A stretch of DNA of 58,612 nucleotides from Rhizobium sp. Root483D2 (GTDB taxonomy: Bacteria; Pseudomonadota; Alphaproteobacteria; Rhizobiales; Rhizobiaceae), in the NCBI RefSeq assembly GCF_001426685.1, contig NZ_LMFB01000001.1, positions 126,134 through 184,745 on the forward strand. The letters run 5' to 3'. Shown here piece after piece: positions 27,212 to 36,711 of this stretch. Each line of letters opens with the position of its first letter. The stretch's first letter is position 1. Made by a program: the position numbers and the translations under genes. The notes under the pieces were generated by a model. That model was not told where the DNA came from, did no database searches, and saw nothing but the letters and a program-made list of their open reading frames with translations.

Positions 27212-28222
27212 TCAATGGCCCTCCATTTCCTTGGTTGCGTTACGGATGTTCCAGATCATGATCGGGATCACCAAAAGCATGATGATGACGGCGATGGCGG
27301 CACCCCGGCCGAAATCACCGCCGCCGCGGAACATCCAGTCGAACATCAGATTGGCGAGAACCTGGCTTTGCCACTGCCCGTTGGTCATGGCGAGAACGAT
27401 GTCGAAGACCTTGAGCACCAGGATGGTGATGGTGGTCCAGACGACGGCGATCGTGCCCCACATCTGCGGGATCATGATCTTGAAAAAGATCTGCAACCCG
27501 TTGGCGCCGTCGATGACGGCAGCCTCGATCGTTTCTTCCGGAATGCCGCGCAGCGCGGCCGACAGGATCACCATGGCAAAGCCGGTCTGGATCCAGATCA
27601 GGATCACCATCAGGAAGAAATTGTTCCAGAAGGGCAGCGTCACCCAAGCCTCCGGCGTGCCACCGAAATAGACCACCACGGCATTCAAAAGACCGATCTG
27701 CGCGGTGCCTTCGGCGCGGTAATCGTAGATGAATTTCCAGATGACGGACGCGCCAACGAAGGAGATCGCCATCGGCATGAAGATCAGCGTCTTGGCGATA
27801 TTGCCCCACCATATCCGGTCGGTGAGCGCCGCGATGATCAGTCCGAAGAATGTGGCGGCGGCGGGCACGACCAGCAGCCAGAGGAAATTGTTGTAGATCG
27901 ACTGGCGGAACTCGCCGTCGTTGAACATCCAGATGAAATTGTTCAGCCCGGCGAAATTCTCACCCGACCTGTCATGCAGGCTGAGCCACACCGAGGCGAT
28001 CACCGGGTAGATCAGGTAGATGGTCAGCGAGAACAGGGCGGGGCCGAGGAAGAGCCAGGGCCGGATGGCATTGGTGATGCGCAGGTTGCGCGAGGCAACG
28101 GGGCCTGTCAGCCCTTTCGATGGAAAGAGCCGGTCAAGGATCCAGTTCGTGCCGAAGAAATAGGCGGCGCAGGCCAGAACCCCCGCAGCCATCGTGGCAA
28201 TGGCGAATATCAACTGCTGCAT
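27212..28222 (-). CDS. aglF: Alpha-glucoside ABC transporter permease AglF
   Basis: This 336-residue MalF-type inner-membrane permease is the partner of AglG. The ATG at 28222 is supported by a GGGGAGGGG ribosome site. A longer frame to 28348 would run through the intergenic hairpin region and is unlikely. An extra N-terminal helix (LIFAIATMAAGVLACAAYFFG) precedes the usual six, and the EAA loop (EAAVIDGANGLQIF) lies near residues 220-235. A 213-base gap with two GC hairpins separates it from aglE. Confidence 0.92.
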   Translation of the reverse strand: MQQLIFAIATMAAGVLACAAYFFGTNWILDRLFPSKGLTGPVASRNLRITNAIRPWLFLGPALFSLTIYLIYPVIASVWLSLHDRSGENFAGLNNFIWMFNDGEFRQSIYNNFLWLLVVPAAATFFGLIIAALTDRIWWGNIAKTLIFMPMAISFVGASVIWKFIYDYRAEGTAQIGLLNAVVVYFGGTPEAWVTLPFWNNFFLMVILIWIQTGFAMVILSAALRGIPEETIEAAVIDGANGLQIFFKIMIPQMWGTIAVVWTTITILVLKVFDIVLAMTNGQWQSQVLANLMFDWMFRGGGDFGRGAAIAVIIMLLVIPIMIWNIRNATKEMEGH

Positions 28223-28363
28223 GACGTTTCCCCTCCCCGAGATAACCGCCGGAGGAGAATTTCCCGCTCCGGCGTTCGTGACATCTTCCCGTAAAGGGAA
28301 GATCAGGCTGCTGACAAACCTCGAAAAACTCAGTTCGAGGACATGCAAAACCTTTCTGCCTCA

Positions 28364-28413
28364 TCCCCGCCGGCCTGGGCGGGGACTTCAGTGACCCGGC
28401 GGCGGCCGGGTCA
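28364..28413 (-). promoter_or_regulatory. Twin GC hairpins between aglE and aglF
   Basis: TCCCCGCC at 28364-28371 pairs with GGCGGGGA at 28378-28385. TGACCCGGC at 28392-28400 pairs with GCCGGGTCA at 28405-28413. Neither has a good T run. Their place, just after the binding-protein gene, fits message stabilisation and reduced read-through so that AglE is made in excess over the membrane parts. Confidence 0.6.
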
Positions 28414-28435
28414 GTCGCAGCGCGGTTTGGAGATC

Positions 28436-29794
28436 CTACTTGATCGAGTCCCAGGCCTTCTGGATGCCGTCGGAGACATCCTTGGCCGACTTGCCGCCGA
28501 CATAGTCGATCATGCCGGTCCAGAAGGCGCCGGCGCCGATCTTGCCTGGCATCAGGTCGGAGCCGTCGAAGCGGAAGGTGGTGGCGTTCAACAGGATTTC
28601 GCCCTGCTTCTTCATCGGGCCGTTGGCATAGGCATCCTTGTTGGCGCTCTTCAAAGGCGTCAGAAAGCTCGACTGCGCCATCCAGACTTCATGTGCGATC
28701 GGCGTTTCCAGGAACTCGATGAAGGCGCGCGATGCCGGCGTATCCTTGGTGATCATGGCCAGCGTGCCGGCGCCCAGAACCGGATTGCCGAGGTCCGGCT
28801 TGCTGGCATAGGGCGGCATGTAGAAGAAATCGGCATCTTCACCCACCTTCGTGCCTTCGGGGAAGAAGGACGGAATGAACGAGGCCTGATGGTGCAGGTA
28901 GCATTTCGGCGGCGAGGCAAACAGGCCCTTCGGGCTATCGCGGAAGTCGGCGGAGGCGACGGCTGCAGCGCCACCATCGACATTCTTGTCGTTCTTGGCA
29001 AACCAGCCAAACTCGTCTATGGCGCCGATGACGGCGGGATCGTTGAACGGGATCGCGTTGGTGACCCACTTGTCATAGATGTCGGCCGGCTGCGTGCGCA
29101 GCATCATGTCCTCGACCCAGTCGGTGGCCGGCCAGCCGGTCGCACCGCCGGAGCCGAGACCAATGCACCAGGGCGTGCCGCCATCGGCGACGATCTTTTC
29201 CGTCAGCGCCTTCAACTCTTCCATGGTCTTCGGGACCTCATAGCCCGAATCCTCGAAATTTTCCGGCACGTACCAGACGAGCGACTTCACGTCGATCTTG
29301 TAGGGGAAGGCGTAGAGTTCCTTCTTGCCGTCCTTGCCGGCATAGGTCGACAGATCGACCCAGGACTGGCCGGCGGCGTAATTGTCGAGCAGCCATTTCT
29401 GGGTGTCTTCGCCCAGCGGCGTCAGGTAACCCTTCGAGGCCAGGTCGGCAATCAACCCCGGCTGCGGCAGGATGGCGATATCCGGCGGGCTGCCGGCCTG
29501 CGTGTCGATGACGATCTGCTGCTCGTAGTTTTCAGACGACGAGTATTTCACATCGACGCCGGTCGCATCGCGGAAATAGTCGAGCATGGATTGGGCCAGC
29601 GCTTCGTCCTCACCGCGCCAAGGGCCGAAAATGGTCAGCGTCTGACCCTTGAGGTCATGGCTTTTCTTGAACTCTTCGAAGCTTGCCCAATTGAATTTGG
29701 AATCTTCACCCGGCTTGAATTTTAGCTCGGCTGCATGCGTTGCACCCGCGACAAGCGCAAGGGCGGCCACGCCCAACAGGAATGTTCTTTTCAC
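28436..29794 (-). CDS. aglE: Alpha-glucoside periplasmic binding protein AglE
   Basis: This solute-binding protein of the MalE type captures alpha-glucosides in the periplasm. The GTG at 29794 is preferred: GGGAGGA lies about seven bases upstream and the product starts with a clear signal peptide (KRTFLLGVAALALVAGATHA), giving 452 residues. The longer frame from a TTG at 29866 starts inside an operator palindrome. It is the first gene of the agl operon, facing aglR across a 300-base control region. Confidence 0.92.
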   Translation of the reverse strand: MKRTFLLGVAALALVAGATHAAELKFKPGEDSKFNWASFEEFKKSHDLKGQTLTIFGPWRGEDEALAQSMLDYFRDATGVDVKYSSSENYEQQIVIDTQAGSPPDIAILPQPGLIADLASKGYLTPLGEDTQKWLLDNYAAGQSWVDLSTYAGKDGKKELYAFPYKIDVKSLVWYVPENFEDSGYEVPKTMEELKALTEKIVADGGTPWCIGLGSGGATGWPATDWVEDMMLRTQPADIYDKWVTNAIPFNDPAVIGAIDEFGWFAKNDKNVDGGAAAVASADFRDSPKGLFASPPKCYLHHQASFIPSFFPEGTKVGEDADFFYMPPYASKPDLGNPVLGAGTLAMITKDTPASRAFIEFLETPIAHEVWMAQSSFLTPLKSANKDAYANGPMKKQGEILLNATTFRFDGSDLMPGKIGAGAFWTGMIDYVGGKSAKDVSDGIQKAWDSIK

Positions 29795-29862
29795 GCCATT
29801 TCCTCCCAAGAAAGGCCCGGCCCCATGAACGCCGGGCAAATACCGCAGCGCCGCCAAAAAAT

Positions 29863-29876
29863 TCAAAGCGCTTTGA
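29863..29876. promoter_or_regulatory. AglR operator, aglE side
   Basis: A perfect 14-bp palindrome (TCAAAGCGCTTTGA) of LacI-family type, centred on CG, lies 69 bases upstream of the aglE start. It shares a 12-bp core with a second site at 30066-30079, about 200 bases away. Confidence 0.8.
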
Positions 29877-30065
29877 GTTTGCTAACAAACCATTGCGACG
29901 GGCTTCAAGTCAAGACCTTTCCCGCATGGGTCGAGTTAAGCCCCATTTTCTTGCGGCGCAGCGAAGTTTTGCAGCGCAATGAGGCCGATTTTTCTAGATG
30001 ATGATCAAACCCGATGGTACAAAAACTGCCATGCGTGGAGATTAGAAGCAAAAACTGAAGAGAAA

Positions 30066-30079
30066 TCAAAGCGCTTTGG
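30066..30079. promoter_or_regulatory. AglR operator, aglR side
   Basis: TCAAAGCGCTTTGG contains the same perfect 12-bp palindromic core (CAAAGCGCTTTG, 30067-30078) as the aglE-side site. It ends 15 bases before the aglR start codon, which fits self-repression. Two matching sites about 203 bases apart could support looping by a tetramer or by two dimers. Confidence 0.8.
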
Positions 30080-30094
30080 GAGTGCGCGCCTGTC

Positions 30095-31126
30095 ATGAAC
30101 GTGAATTTGAAGCAGCTGGCGGAGATGTTGGGCCTGTCGCAAACGACAGTCAGCCGGGCGCTTAACGGCTATCCGGAAGTCAACGCCGAGACGCGTCAAA
30201 GGGTGCTCAGCGCCGTACGCGAGACCGGTTACCGGCCAAACCGTGCGGCCCAGAGGCTTGCCACCGGCCGTGCCGGGTCGATCGGGCTGGTGATGCCGAT
30301 CGCCCGGGGCATTGATTCCGATGTGCATTTCGGCGAATTTCTGGCCGGGCTCGGGGAGGAATCCGTCCGGCATGATTTTCATTTCGTCATCAATCCGAGC
30401 GCCCCGGACGACGAGGAAGCGACGTTCAAGCGGCTGGCCGCCAGCGGCAATGTCGATGCGCTGTTCGTTGCCTATGTGCGGGAACATGATCCGCGCATCG
30501 CCATGCTGAAAACCCTGTCGATCCCTTTCGTCGTGCATGGCCGGGCGGTCGGACAGCCTGCCGATTATCCCTTTCTGGATATCGACAATACCGGCGCCTT
30601 CTACGATGCGACGCGGCTGCTGATCCAGCTGGGCCACCGGCGGATCGCGCTGATCAACGGGCCGGGGAACCTTGCCTATTCCATCCGCCGGATGAAGGGA
30701 ATGCGGCGCGCACTGGAGGAAAACGGGCTGCGGTTTGACGAGGGCCTGGTGCGCAATTCCCTGATGACCGACGAATATGGCCACCGCGCGATGCAGCAGT
30801 TTCTCGAGCGGGATGAGCCGCCGACGGCCGTCCTCTGCTCCAGCACCGTGATTGCGCTCGGCGCCGTCCGGGCGATCAACAGGGCCGGCCTGCAGATGGG
30901 CACGGATATTTCACTGATTGCCCATGACGACGTGTTGCCGATGCTGAAGCCTGAAAATTTCAGCGTGCCGCTGACGACGACGCGCTCATCTCTGCGGGCC
31001 GCCGGCGCCCGGATCGCCACACGGCTGATTTCGCGCATTCTGAAAACCGGCGACTATCCGGAACAGGAACTGTGGCGCACCGAACTGATCGTCAGGGCCT
31101 CGACAGGCCCTGCCCCGAAATCGTAG
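30095..31126 (+). CDS. aglR: LacI-family repressor AglR
   Basis: This 343-residue regulator has a LacI-type helix-turn-helix and hinge at residues 1-55 (LKQLAEMLGLSQTTVSRALNGYPEV). A periplasmic-binding-protein-like sugar-sensing domain covers the rest. It diverges from aglEFGAK, with two identical-core operators in between, so it most likely represses that operon and itself until an alpha-glucoside binds. It is convergent with folD, 20 bases away, with no clear terminator between them. Confidence 0.9.
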   Translation: MNVNLKQLAEMLGLSQTTVSRALNGYPEVNAETRQRVLSAVRETGYRPNRAAQRLATGRAGSIGLVMPIARGIDSDVHFGEFLAGLGEESVRHDFHFVINPSAPDDEEATFKRLAASGNVDALFVAYVREHDPRIAMLKTLSIPFVVHGRAVGQPADYPFLDIDNTGAFYDATRLLIQLGHRRIALINGPGNLAYSIRRMKGMRRALEENGLRFDEGLVRNSLMTDEYGHRAMQQFLERDEPPTAVLCSSTVIALGAVRAINRAGLQMGTDISLIAHDDVLPMLKPENFSVPLTTTRSSLRAAGARIATRLISRILKTGDYPEQELWRTELIVRASTGPAPKS

Positions 31127-31146
31127 GTGCTTTCCCGCTCAATCCA

Positions 31147-32046
31147 TCAGAACTTTGGCGCTGTTTTTCCGGCCTTGCGGTAGGCGGCGATCACCGTGTT
31201 GGCCATCAGCATGGCGATGGTCATCGGCCCGACGCCACCCGGCACCGGCGTGATGACGGCTGCCACCTCGGCGCATTCGTTGAAGGCGACATCGCCGACA
31301 AGGCGCGACTTGCCCTCACCCTTTTCGGGCGCTGCAATGCGATTGATCCCGACATCGATGACGGTGGCGCCGGGCTTTACCCAATCGGCTTTCACCATTT
31401 CCGGACGGCCGACGGCGGCCACCAGGATATCGGCATTGCGGCAGACGGCGGGCAAATCCTTGGTGCGCGAATGGGCGATCGTCACCGTCGCATTGGCGGC
31501 GAGCAGCAATTGCGCCATCGGCTTGCCGAACAGATTGGAACGGCCGACGACGACGGCGTTGAGGCCGGAGAGATCCTCGCCGTGGGTTCGCTTGACGAAG
31601 ACCATGGCGCCCGCCGGGGTGCAGGAAACCAGGCCGCCATCGAGATCGCCGGTCGCCAGCTTGCCAGCGTTGACGACATGCAGTCCATCGACATCCTTTT
31701 CCGGCAGGATCGACTGGATGATCGCCTCGGAATTGAAATGCTTGGGCAGCGGCAGCTGCACGAGAATGCCGTGCAGGCTCTCATCCTTGTTCAAGGTCTG
31801 GACCAGCGCTGCGAGTTCTTCCTGCGTCGTCTCCTCCGGCAGCGTATGCTGAACCGAGGTGAAGCCACATTCCTTGGCCATCTTGCTCTTGGACGACACA
31901 TAGGCGTGGCTTGCCGGGTCGTTTCCGACGATGACGACAGCGAGACCGGTCTTGACGCCGGTCTGTTCGGTCAATGCCTGCGATGCGGTTTTCACGGCAT
32001 CGATCACCGATGCTGCAACGTCTCTGCCATCAATCACGGTCGTCAC
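31147..32046 (-). CDS. folD: Methylene-tetrahydrofolate dehydrogenase / cyclohydrolase FolD
   Basis: This 299-residue cytoplasmic bifunctional enzyme interconverts methylene-, methenyl- and formyl-tetrahydrofolate in one-carbon metabolism. Conserved parts are the [13 protein letters not shown] segment with catalytic Lys near residue 56, QLPLPKHFN near 100, [12 protein letters not shown] near 165, and [12 protein letters not shown] near 265. The start is GTG, with GGGAGA upstream. It stands as a single gene. Confidence 0.95.
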   Translation of the reverse strand: MTTVIDGRDVAASVIDAVKTASQALTEQTGVKTGLAVVIVGNDPASHAYVSSKSKMAKECGFTSVQHTLPEETTQEELAALVQTLNKDESLHGILVQLPLPKHFNSEAIIQSILPEKDVDGLHVVNAGKLATGDLDGGLVSCTPAGAMVFVKRTHGEDLSGLNAVVVGRSNLFGKPMAQLLLAANATVTIAHSRTKDLPAVCRNADILVAAVGRPEMVKADWVKPGATVIDVGINRIAAPEKGEGKSRLVGDVAFNECAEVAAVITPVPGGVGPMTIAMLMANTVIAAYRKAGKTAPKF

Positions 32047-32264
32047 GGTGTTCTCCCAGATTCTCTTTTGTTCTGCTTACTGTAGTTTCAGCAAAAAATA
32101 GCGGTGGCCTCAATGCGTCCTATGCTGTTCAGATCGAATAAATTCAAGGCCGCGTGCCAAATGCCGTAGCGGCAGCACCGGCTTACCAGCATTTTCCATC
32201 ATTGATGAGAGATGAAGCCGCGCATGACCCGGCTTCGGGGCGTGGCCATCTGGGAGCGTGGGGC

Positions 32265-34367
32265 CTAATACCGCCGGCCGCCGGTGCGCAGCTTCGTATA
32301 GTGTTCGACGCGCGACCGCAGAGCCCGGAGATTCTCCTGCACTTCGGCAATATCCCCTTGATCAGCATCGCCGTCCTGCATTTCGCGGAGATAGTCGCGC
32401 AGATCGGGCGGCGTGCTGTCGCCGCGATGCGGAAAAGCCGAGAGCGCTGCAGCTGATGCTGCCGCATGATGGACTGAGGGCATCCGGGACCGGTACTCGA
32501 CGGGTGCCGGCACTGGATCCTCGACATGCCGTGGTGTCCCCGGACCATCGGGATCGTTGCGGCCGGGTGGATCACGCTGTGGGACCATCTCAACGGGCCT
32601 GCCCGACCGCGTTAGCAGGTCCTTCATGCTCCGGTAGATGCCGAGCGCGATGCCCAGTCCGACGCCAGCCATGAAGCCGGCAATCAGGCCGCCGATCGCG
32701 ATCAGTTTGCGCGACGGTCCGGTCGGCTGAAGCGGCGGCTGCGCCGAGGCGATCACCCGGATGTTTTTCGACGTCAGCTTTTCTTCCTGGCCGGTTTCGC
32801 TGGCCCGCTTCAGGAAGGATTCGTAGATCGTGCGCGTCGCATTGGCCTTGCGCTCCAGCTCACGCAGCTCGATGAAGCCGGTGGAGGAGTTCATCTGCTG
32901 CGCCTTCTGCACCGCCAGCTGCTGGAGGAGATCCTTTTCCGTGCGGATCGCCCGGTCCAGTTCGGTCTGCGCCGTCGCCTCGATGCGGCGGATTTCATGG
33001 CCGATTTCCGAGCGCGCGACCTCCAGAGACTGGACGGCAGCCAGCCGTTGCGGATGGCGCGGCCCAAGGCTTGCATCGAGCGCGCCCAGCTGCGCACGGG
33101 CCTCGGAATACTGCTTGCGCAGTTCCTGAAGCGTAACCGAGCTTACCTCTTCGGGAAACGCACCGCTCAGCACGTCGTTCAGCCGGATCTTCGTTGCAAT
33201 ATCGACCTTGGCACGGGCATCGGCGATGCGATTGCGCACAGCGCCGACCTGATCGTTGAGCGCCAGCAACTGCTTGTCGAAAATCAGCTCGCCGGCGGCA
33301 CCGACGATATCGTGCTCGGCCTTGTATTTCTCCACCGCGTTTTCAGCCGAATCCAGCTCGGTGCGAAGATCAGCCAAGCGGCTGTCGAGCGCCAGCGTGG
33401 TGCGCTGGAAAAAGCCGGATTGGGCGGCCTGCTCTTCGTTGAGAAACGTTGCGACCAGCCGGTTGGTGATGAGCGCCGATTTGGCCGGATCCCGGCTCTT
33501 GACCTCGATGGTGACGATAAAGGTTTTCGGATCGCGCGATACGGTGACGGCGTCGCTCAGCTTTTCCAAGGTGCGCGGATTGACCCCGGAGGCCGGAGCC
33601 GGTTCCGCCTTGCCGGGGGAAACGAGATCGCGGATGACGCCTATGCCATCGGCGATACCGCCCGTGCCGGTGGAGACACCGCCAAATTCGGGATCACGGT
33701 CGAGACCGAGATCAACGGCGACCTTTTCCAGGACGGTGCGCGACCGCAGCACTTCGAGCTGGCTATCGACCAGCGCCAGGATCGCCTCGGTTGCCAGGCT
33801 TTCCTTGGACAGATCGGAATCCGTCAGCCTGACTTCGCGCGGATCGACATAGAGCTTGCTCTGGGAAACGTAGACGCTGGGGGTCGACATGGCCAAAAGC
33901 ACACCGCCGATGGCACCGGCAGCCGTCAGGACCAAGATCACCTTTCGAAGCTGCCAGACGGACGTCATGATCGTGGCGATATCGATCAGCGGCCGGTCCT
34001 GCGGCTCTCCATAATGGGTGTCCGCCGCTGCGGCAGGTGCCGAAACGGTTGCTTCGGCCAGAGGTGGGGTGGCAAGCGGTGGTGTGGCAAGCGCTGATTT
34101 TCCACGCTTGAACCAGCCGGAAATCCGGCCAGTACCCTTTTCCGGCGCCGCACTGGCTGGCTGCGGCGCATATCCTTGTGTTTTCGGCACTTCTGTCTTG
34201 GGCTTGGCGGTGGCGCCATTGAGGCGGTCCAGCAATTCGCTGGCGGTGCGCGCCACCGGGGCTGCTCCACGCGCAGCCGGTCTCGAACGCGACGGCGTGC
34301 CCGCCGGCCCTTGGCCGATGGGGGAGCGGTGCGCCGCAGTCCTTTTGTTATCTTCCGGATCGAACAT
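32265..34367 (-). CDS. Wzz-type polysaccharide co-polymerase without kinase domain
   Basis: This 700-residue inner-membrane protein sets chain length and drives export of a surface polysaccharide. It starts with a cytoplasmic tail of about 140 residues rich in Pro, Ala and Ser (with a doubled ATPPL unit). The first helix is at about 142-162, followed by a Wzz domain (YVSQSKLYVDPREV), a long periplasmic coiled coil of about 350 residues, and a second helix at about 565-588. A 112-residue cytoplasmic tail follows, ending in a predicted helix. No Walker motifs or tyrosine cluster follow, so the BY-kinase half of ExoP/Wzc is missing. The ATG at 34367 is preferred over 34472. It is divergent from the flippase. 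Confidence 0.85.
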   Translation of the reverse strand: MFDPEDNKRTAAHRSPIGQGPAGTPSRSRPAARGAAPVARTASELLDRLNGATAKPKTEVPKTQGYAPQPASAAPEKGTGRISGWFKRGKSALATPPLATPPLAEATVSAPAAAADTHYGEPQDRPLIDIATIMTSVWQLRKVILVLTAAGAIGGVLLAMSTPSVYVSQSKLYVDPREVRLTDSDLSKESLATEAILALVDSQLEVLRSRTVLEKVAVDLGLDRDPEFGGVSTGTGGIADGIGVIRDLVSPGKAEPAPASGVNPRTLEKLSDAVTVSRDPKTFIVTIEVKSRDPAKSALITNRLVATFLNEEQAAQSGFFQRTTLALDSRLADLRTELDSAENAVEKYKAEHDIVGAAGELIFDKQLLALNDQVGAVRNRIADARAKVDIATKIRLNDVLSGAFPEEVSSVTLQELRKQYSEARAQLGALDASLGPRHPQRLAAVQSLEVARSEIGHEIRRIEATAQTELDRAIRTEKDLLQQLAVQKAQQMNSSTGFIELRELERKANATRTIYESFLKRASETGQEEKLTSKNIRVIASAQPPLQPTGPSRKLIAIGGLIAGFMAGVGLGIALGIYRSMKDLLTRSGRPVEMVPQRDPPGRNDPDGPGTPRHVEDPVPAPVEYRSRMPSVHHAAASAAALSAFPHRGDSTPPDLRDYLREMQDGDADQGDIAEVQENLRALRSRVEHYTKLRTGGRRY

Positions 34368-34550
34368 CAATGCCTGCAAACGCCCGCACCGGGGCAAAGT
34401 GACGAATTGTGAACGAAGCTTAAGTTTTTGTGGAAAACAAATCGTTAATATACGACGGGCTAAAGGCCGCAAATACCGGAAATCGGCGGGATCGAACTGC
34501 TCATTAAGCTTTAGCGGCTAGAAACGGAGCAGCACATCCGGACGCCGCTC

Positions 34551-35816
34551 GTGATCGATTTCGCCAAGACCCTCTATGCACGCCACGCCAGCGTCATTCA
34601 CGCCTATATCTCGATGACGAGCGGGTCGGCGGGCCGGCTTGTGCTGTCGCTCGTCTATTTCATCTGCATTGCCAACGGACTGTCCATTGCCGAGTTCGGC
34701 CTGTTTGCCACCGCTTCTGCCGCCGGCATCATGATCTCGCGGGTGCTGGCCTTCGGCTTCATGTCGCCGCTCTACCGGGTCGCGACCGTCAAGCCTCTGT
34801 TGGTCGGGACCTATAGCGCAGGCTTTGCCGCAGGCGCGCTCCTGTCGCTGCCGCTGATCGTTCTGCTCTGCCTTGCGGTCTATTACGCGGTGTTCGCCGG
34901 CGATATGAAGCTTGTCGTGTTTCTCGCCTTCATGGCTGCCGAAATCCTGTGCTGGCGTGGCCTTGAGGTCGTCGTCATCGTGCTCAACGGCCTCGGACGC
35001 TTCGGCCGCGCCGCTCTTCTCGTGGTCATCGGCACAGGCATCCGCACCACTGCCGCACTGGCCTTCTCCCTGTCGCAATCGGCATCGCTCGGGACCTGGT
35101 CGCAATTCTATCTTGGCGCCAACCTGATCTCTCTCATGATCGCGCTCATCTGGTTCTTCCCGAAAGTGCGGCTGCGCTTTCGCCCGGCGCTCTATATCCG
35201 CCGCTGGGCGGATTCGGTGACCGTCGCCGGAGCCGAAGTGCTGTTTTATATACAGTCGGAATTCGACAAGATCGCGGTTCTGGCGATCGGCGGGCCGGAG
35301 GTTTCCGGCATTTATGCGATCATCATGCGGCTTGCCGACCTGACAGCCCTCCCGGTGCGCTCGTTCAATACGCTCCTGGTGCAAAAGATCATGCGCACGC
35401 CGGCAACGATCTCATCCTGGCGGACCCGGCTGACGATCGAGACATTGGTCGCGGCCGTCTCCTTCCTGGCGATAGCCGCCATGGCCGCCTATCTCTTCAT
35501 CTTTCCGCGCGGGCTGGGAAACAATGTCGCGCAGGCGGCGCCCTATCTCATTGCGGTGCTTCTGGTGCCATCCTTCCGCAACCTGGTCGAATATCACTCG
35601 GAATTGCTCTATGCGACCGGACGCACGGTGCGCCGGATGGTCAATCTGGTGATTGCGGGGATCATCAAGGTCAGCCTGCTTGCCATGCTCTTCAAGACCA
35701 GCACGGATGTCGCCTATTGGGCGCCGCTGCTGAACGGCGTTTATCTCGCTCTTTACGCCGCATCCTTCACGCTGACCTATTCCGCCCTGCGCCGCGAGAC
35801 CGGCCGGGTGATTTGA
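34551..35816 (+). CDS. Wzx-like lipid-linked oligosaccharide flippase
   Basis: This 421-residue polytopic protein has about 12 hydrophobic segments and belongs by appearance to the polysaccharide biosynthesis/MATE-like (MOP) exporters. Such proteins flip undecaprenyl-linked sugar units across the inner membrane. A GTG start at 34551 is used, with a weak ribosome site; an ATG 21 codons in is possible. It opens toward the plus strand from the co-polymerase gene and converges with the next gene, 5 bases away. No Wzy polymerase is seen nearby. Confidence 0.75.
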   Translation: MIDFAKTLYARHASVIHAYISMTSGSAGRLVLSLVYFICIANGLSIAEFGLFATASAAGIMISRVLAFGFMSPLYRVATVKPLLVGTYSAGFAAGALLSLPLIVLLCLAVYYAVFAGDMKLVVFLAFMAAEILCWRGLEVVVIVLNGLGRFGRAALLVVIGTGIRTTAALAFSLSQSASLGTWSQFYLGANLISLMIALIWFFPKVRLRFRPALYIRRWADSVTVAGAEVLFYIQSEFDKIAVLAIGGPEVSGIYAIIMRLADLTALPVRSFNTLLVQKIMRTPATISSWRTRLTIETLVAAVSFLAIAAMAAYLFIFPRGLGNNVAQAAPYLIAVLLVPSFRNLVEYHSELLYATGRTVRRMVNLVIAGIIKVSLLAMLFKTSTDVAYWAPLLNGVYLALYAASFTLTYSALRRETGRVI

Positions 35817-35821
35817 CGCGA

Positions 35822-36700
35822 TCAGGCGGCGCGTTCGAGAACGACGTTGCGGATATCGGCGAGGTCGTGGCCAACGAAGGATTGGACGCCGATGCCGATC
35901 TGACGGGGTCCCATCTCGCGCATGAAATGCCGCAGGCCGCTGATATCGCGCGCATAGCTGTCGTCGAACCACAGCACATGGCAGAGCCCTTCGGCGGACG
36001 CCACATGCCCGCTGCCCATCTGCACCTCATCGACGAAGCGGCCATAGATCAGGCATTCGGAAAACTGGCGCGAGCGAATGACCGCGCGGATCCAATTGCG
36101 GCCATGCAGAGCCTCGATATGATCGAGCAGCGCCCGGCAGGTATCGGTGCGCCAGGCAATCAGCGTGTTGATATAGTCGTTGGCAGGCAGGCTGAAGGGA
36201 CCGATCCCCAAGAGCCTATCGGAATGGGCGAGCCATTCGAGATGATTGGAGCGCATGCGCTCGCCGATCGCGCCATCCTTGCGGTAGAGCGTCAGGCGGC
36301 CGTCCTGCCAGAGATCCTTGGGATCGAAATCGCGCAGCAGCACCACGTCGGAATCGACCGCGAACATCGTCTCTTCACCGATATGCCGCGATAGCGCCAG
36401 GCGGCGCAGCTGCTGCGCATGCCAGCCGCGCAAGGGCAGGCTGTAAGGGCTGATCCAGAGCTTGCGGCGGCCGGCCGAGAGCGGGTCCGGAATGGCGCGC
36501 AGCCACCAGGGAAGCAGGTCGCTTTCGCTGACGACCTGGCGGCGCGAGCCTTCGATCTGCCGGAAAAGGGCGACATCGTAGGGTGCCACCAGCAGATAAT
36601 GGGTCCAATCGCCCTTCAGCCGCAGGTCCATGCTTTCGCACAGCAGCCGGCAGCGCTCGAAATCATTGGCATAGGAAGCTGTGACGACAGCTGTGCGCAT
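35822..36700 (-). CDS. DUF6492-like putative glycosyltransferase
   Basis: This 292-residue soluble protein has a nucleotide-sugar-transferase look: a start strand (AVVTASYANDFERC) and a DxD-like motif (FAVDSDVVLLRDFD near residues 112-125). The pattern WHAQQLRRLALSRHI near 93-107 is typical of the DUF6492 family, whose members sit in polysaccharide clusters. It is the third gene of a minus-strand unit after the GT4 and WecG-type genes, starting 11 bases past the latter. The donor and acceptor are unknown. Confidence 0.65.
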   Translation of the reverse strand: MRTAVVTASYANDFERCRLLCESMDLRLKGDWTHYLLVAPYDVALFRQIEGSRRQVVSESDLLPWWLRAIPDPLSAGRRKLWISPYSLPLRGWHAQQLRRLALSRHIGEETMFAVDSDVVLLRDFDPKDLWQDGRLTLYRKDGAIGERMRSNHLEWLAHSDRLLGIGPFSLPANDYINTLIAWRTDTCRALLDHIEALHGRNWIRAVIRSRQFSECLIYGRFVDEVQMGSGHVASAEGLCHVLWFDDSYARDISGLRHFMREMGPRQIGIGVQSFVGHDLADIRNVVLERAA

Positions 36701-36711
36701 GATGGTTTCCG

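Noticed and set aside
29795..29866. TTG start at 29866 for AglE
   Set aside because: It would place the start inside the operator and add 24 residues before a proper signal peptide with its own ribosome site.
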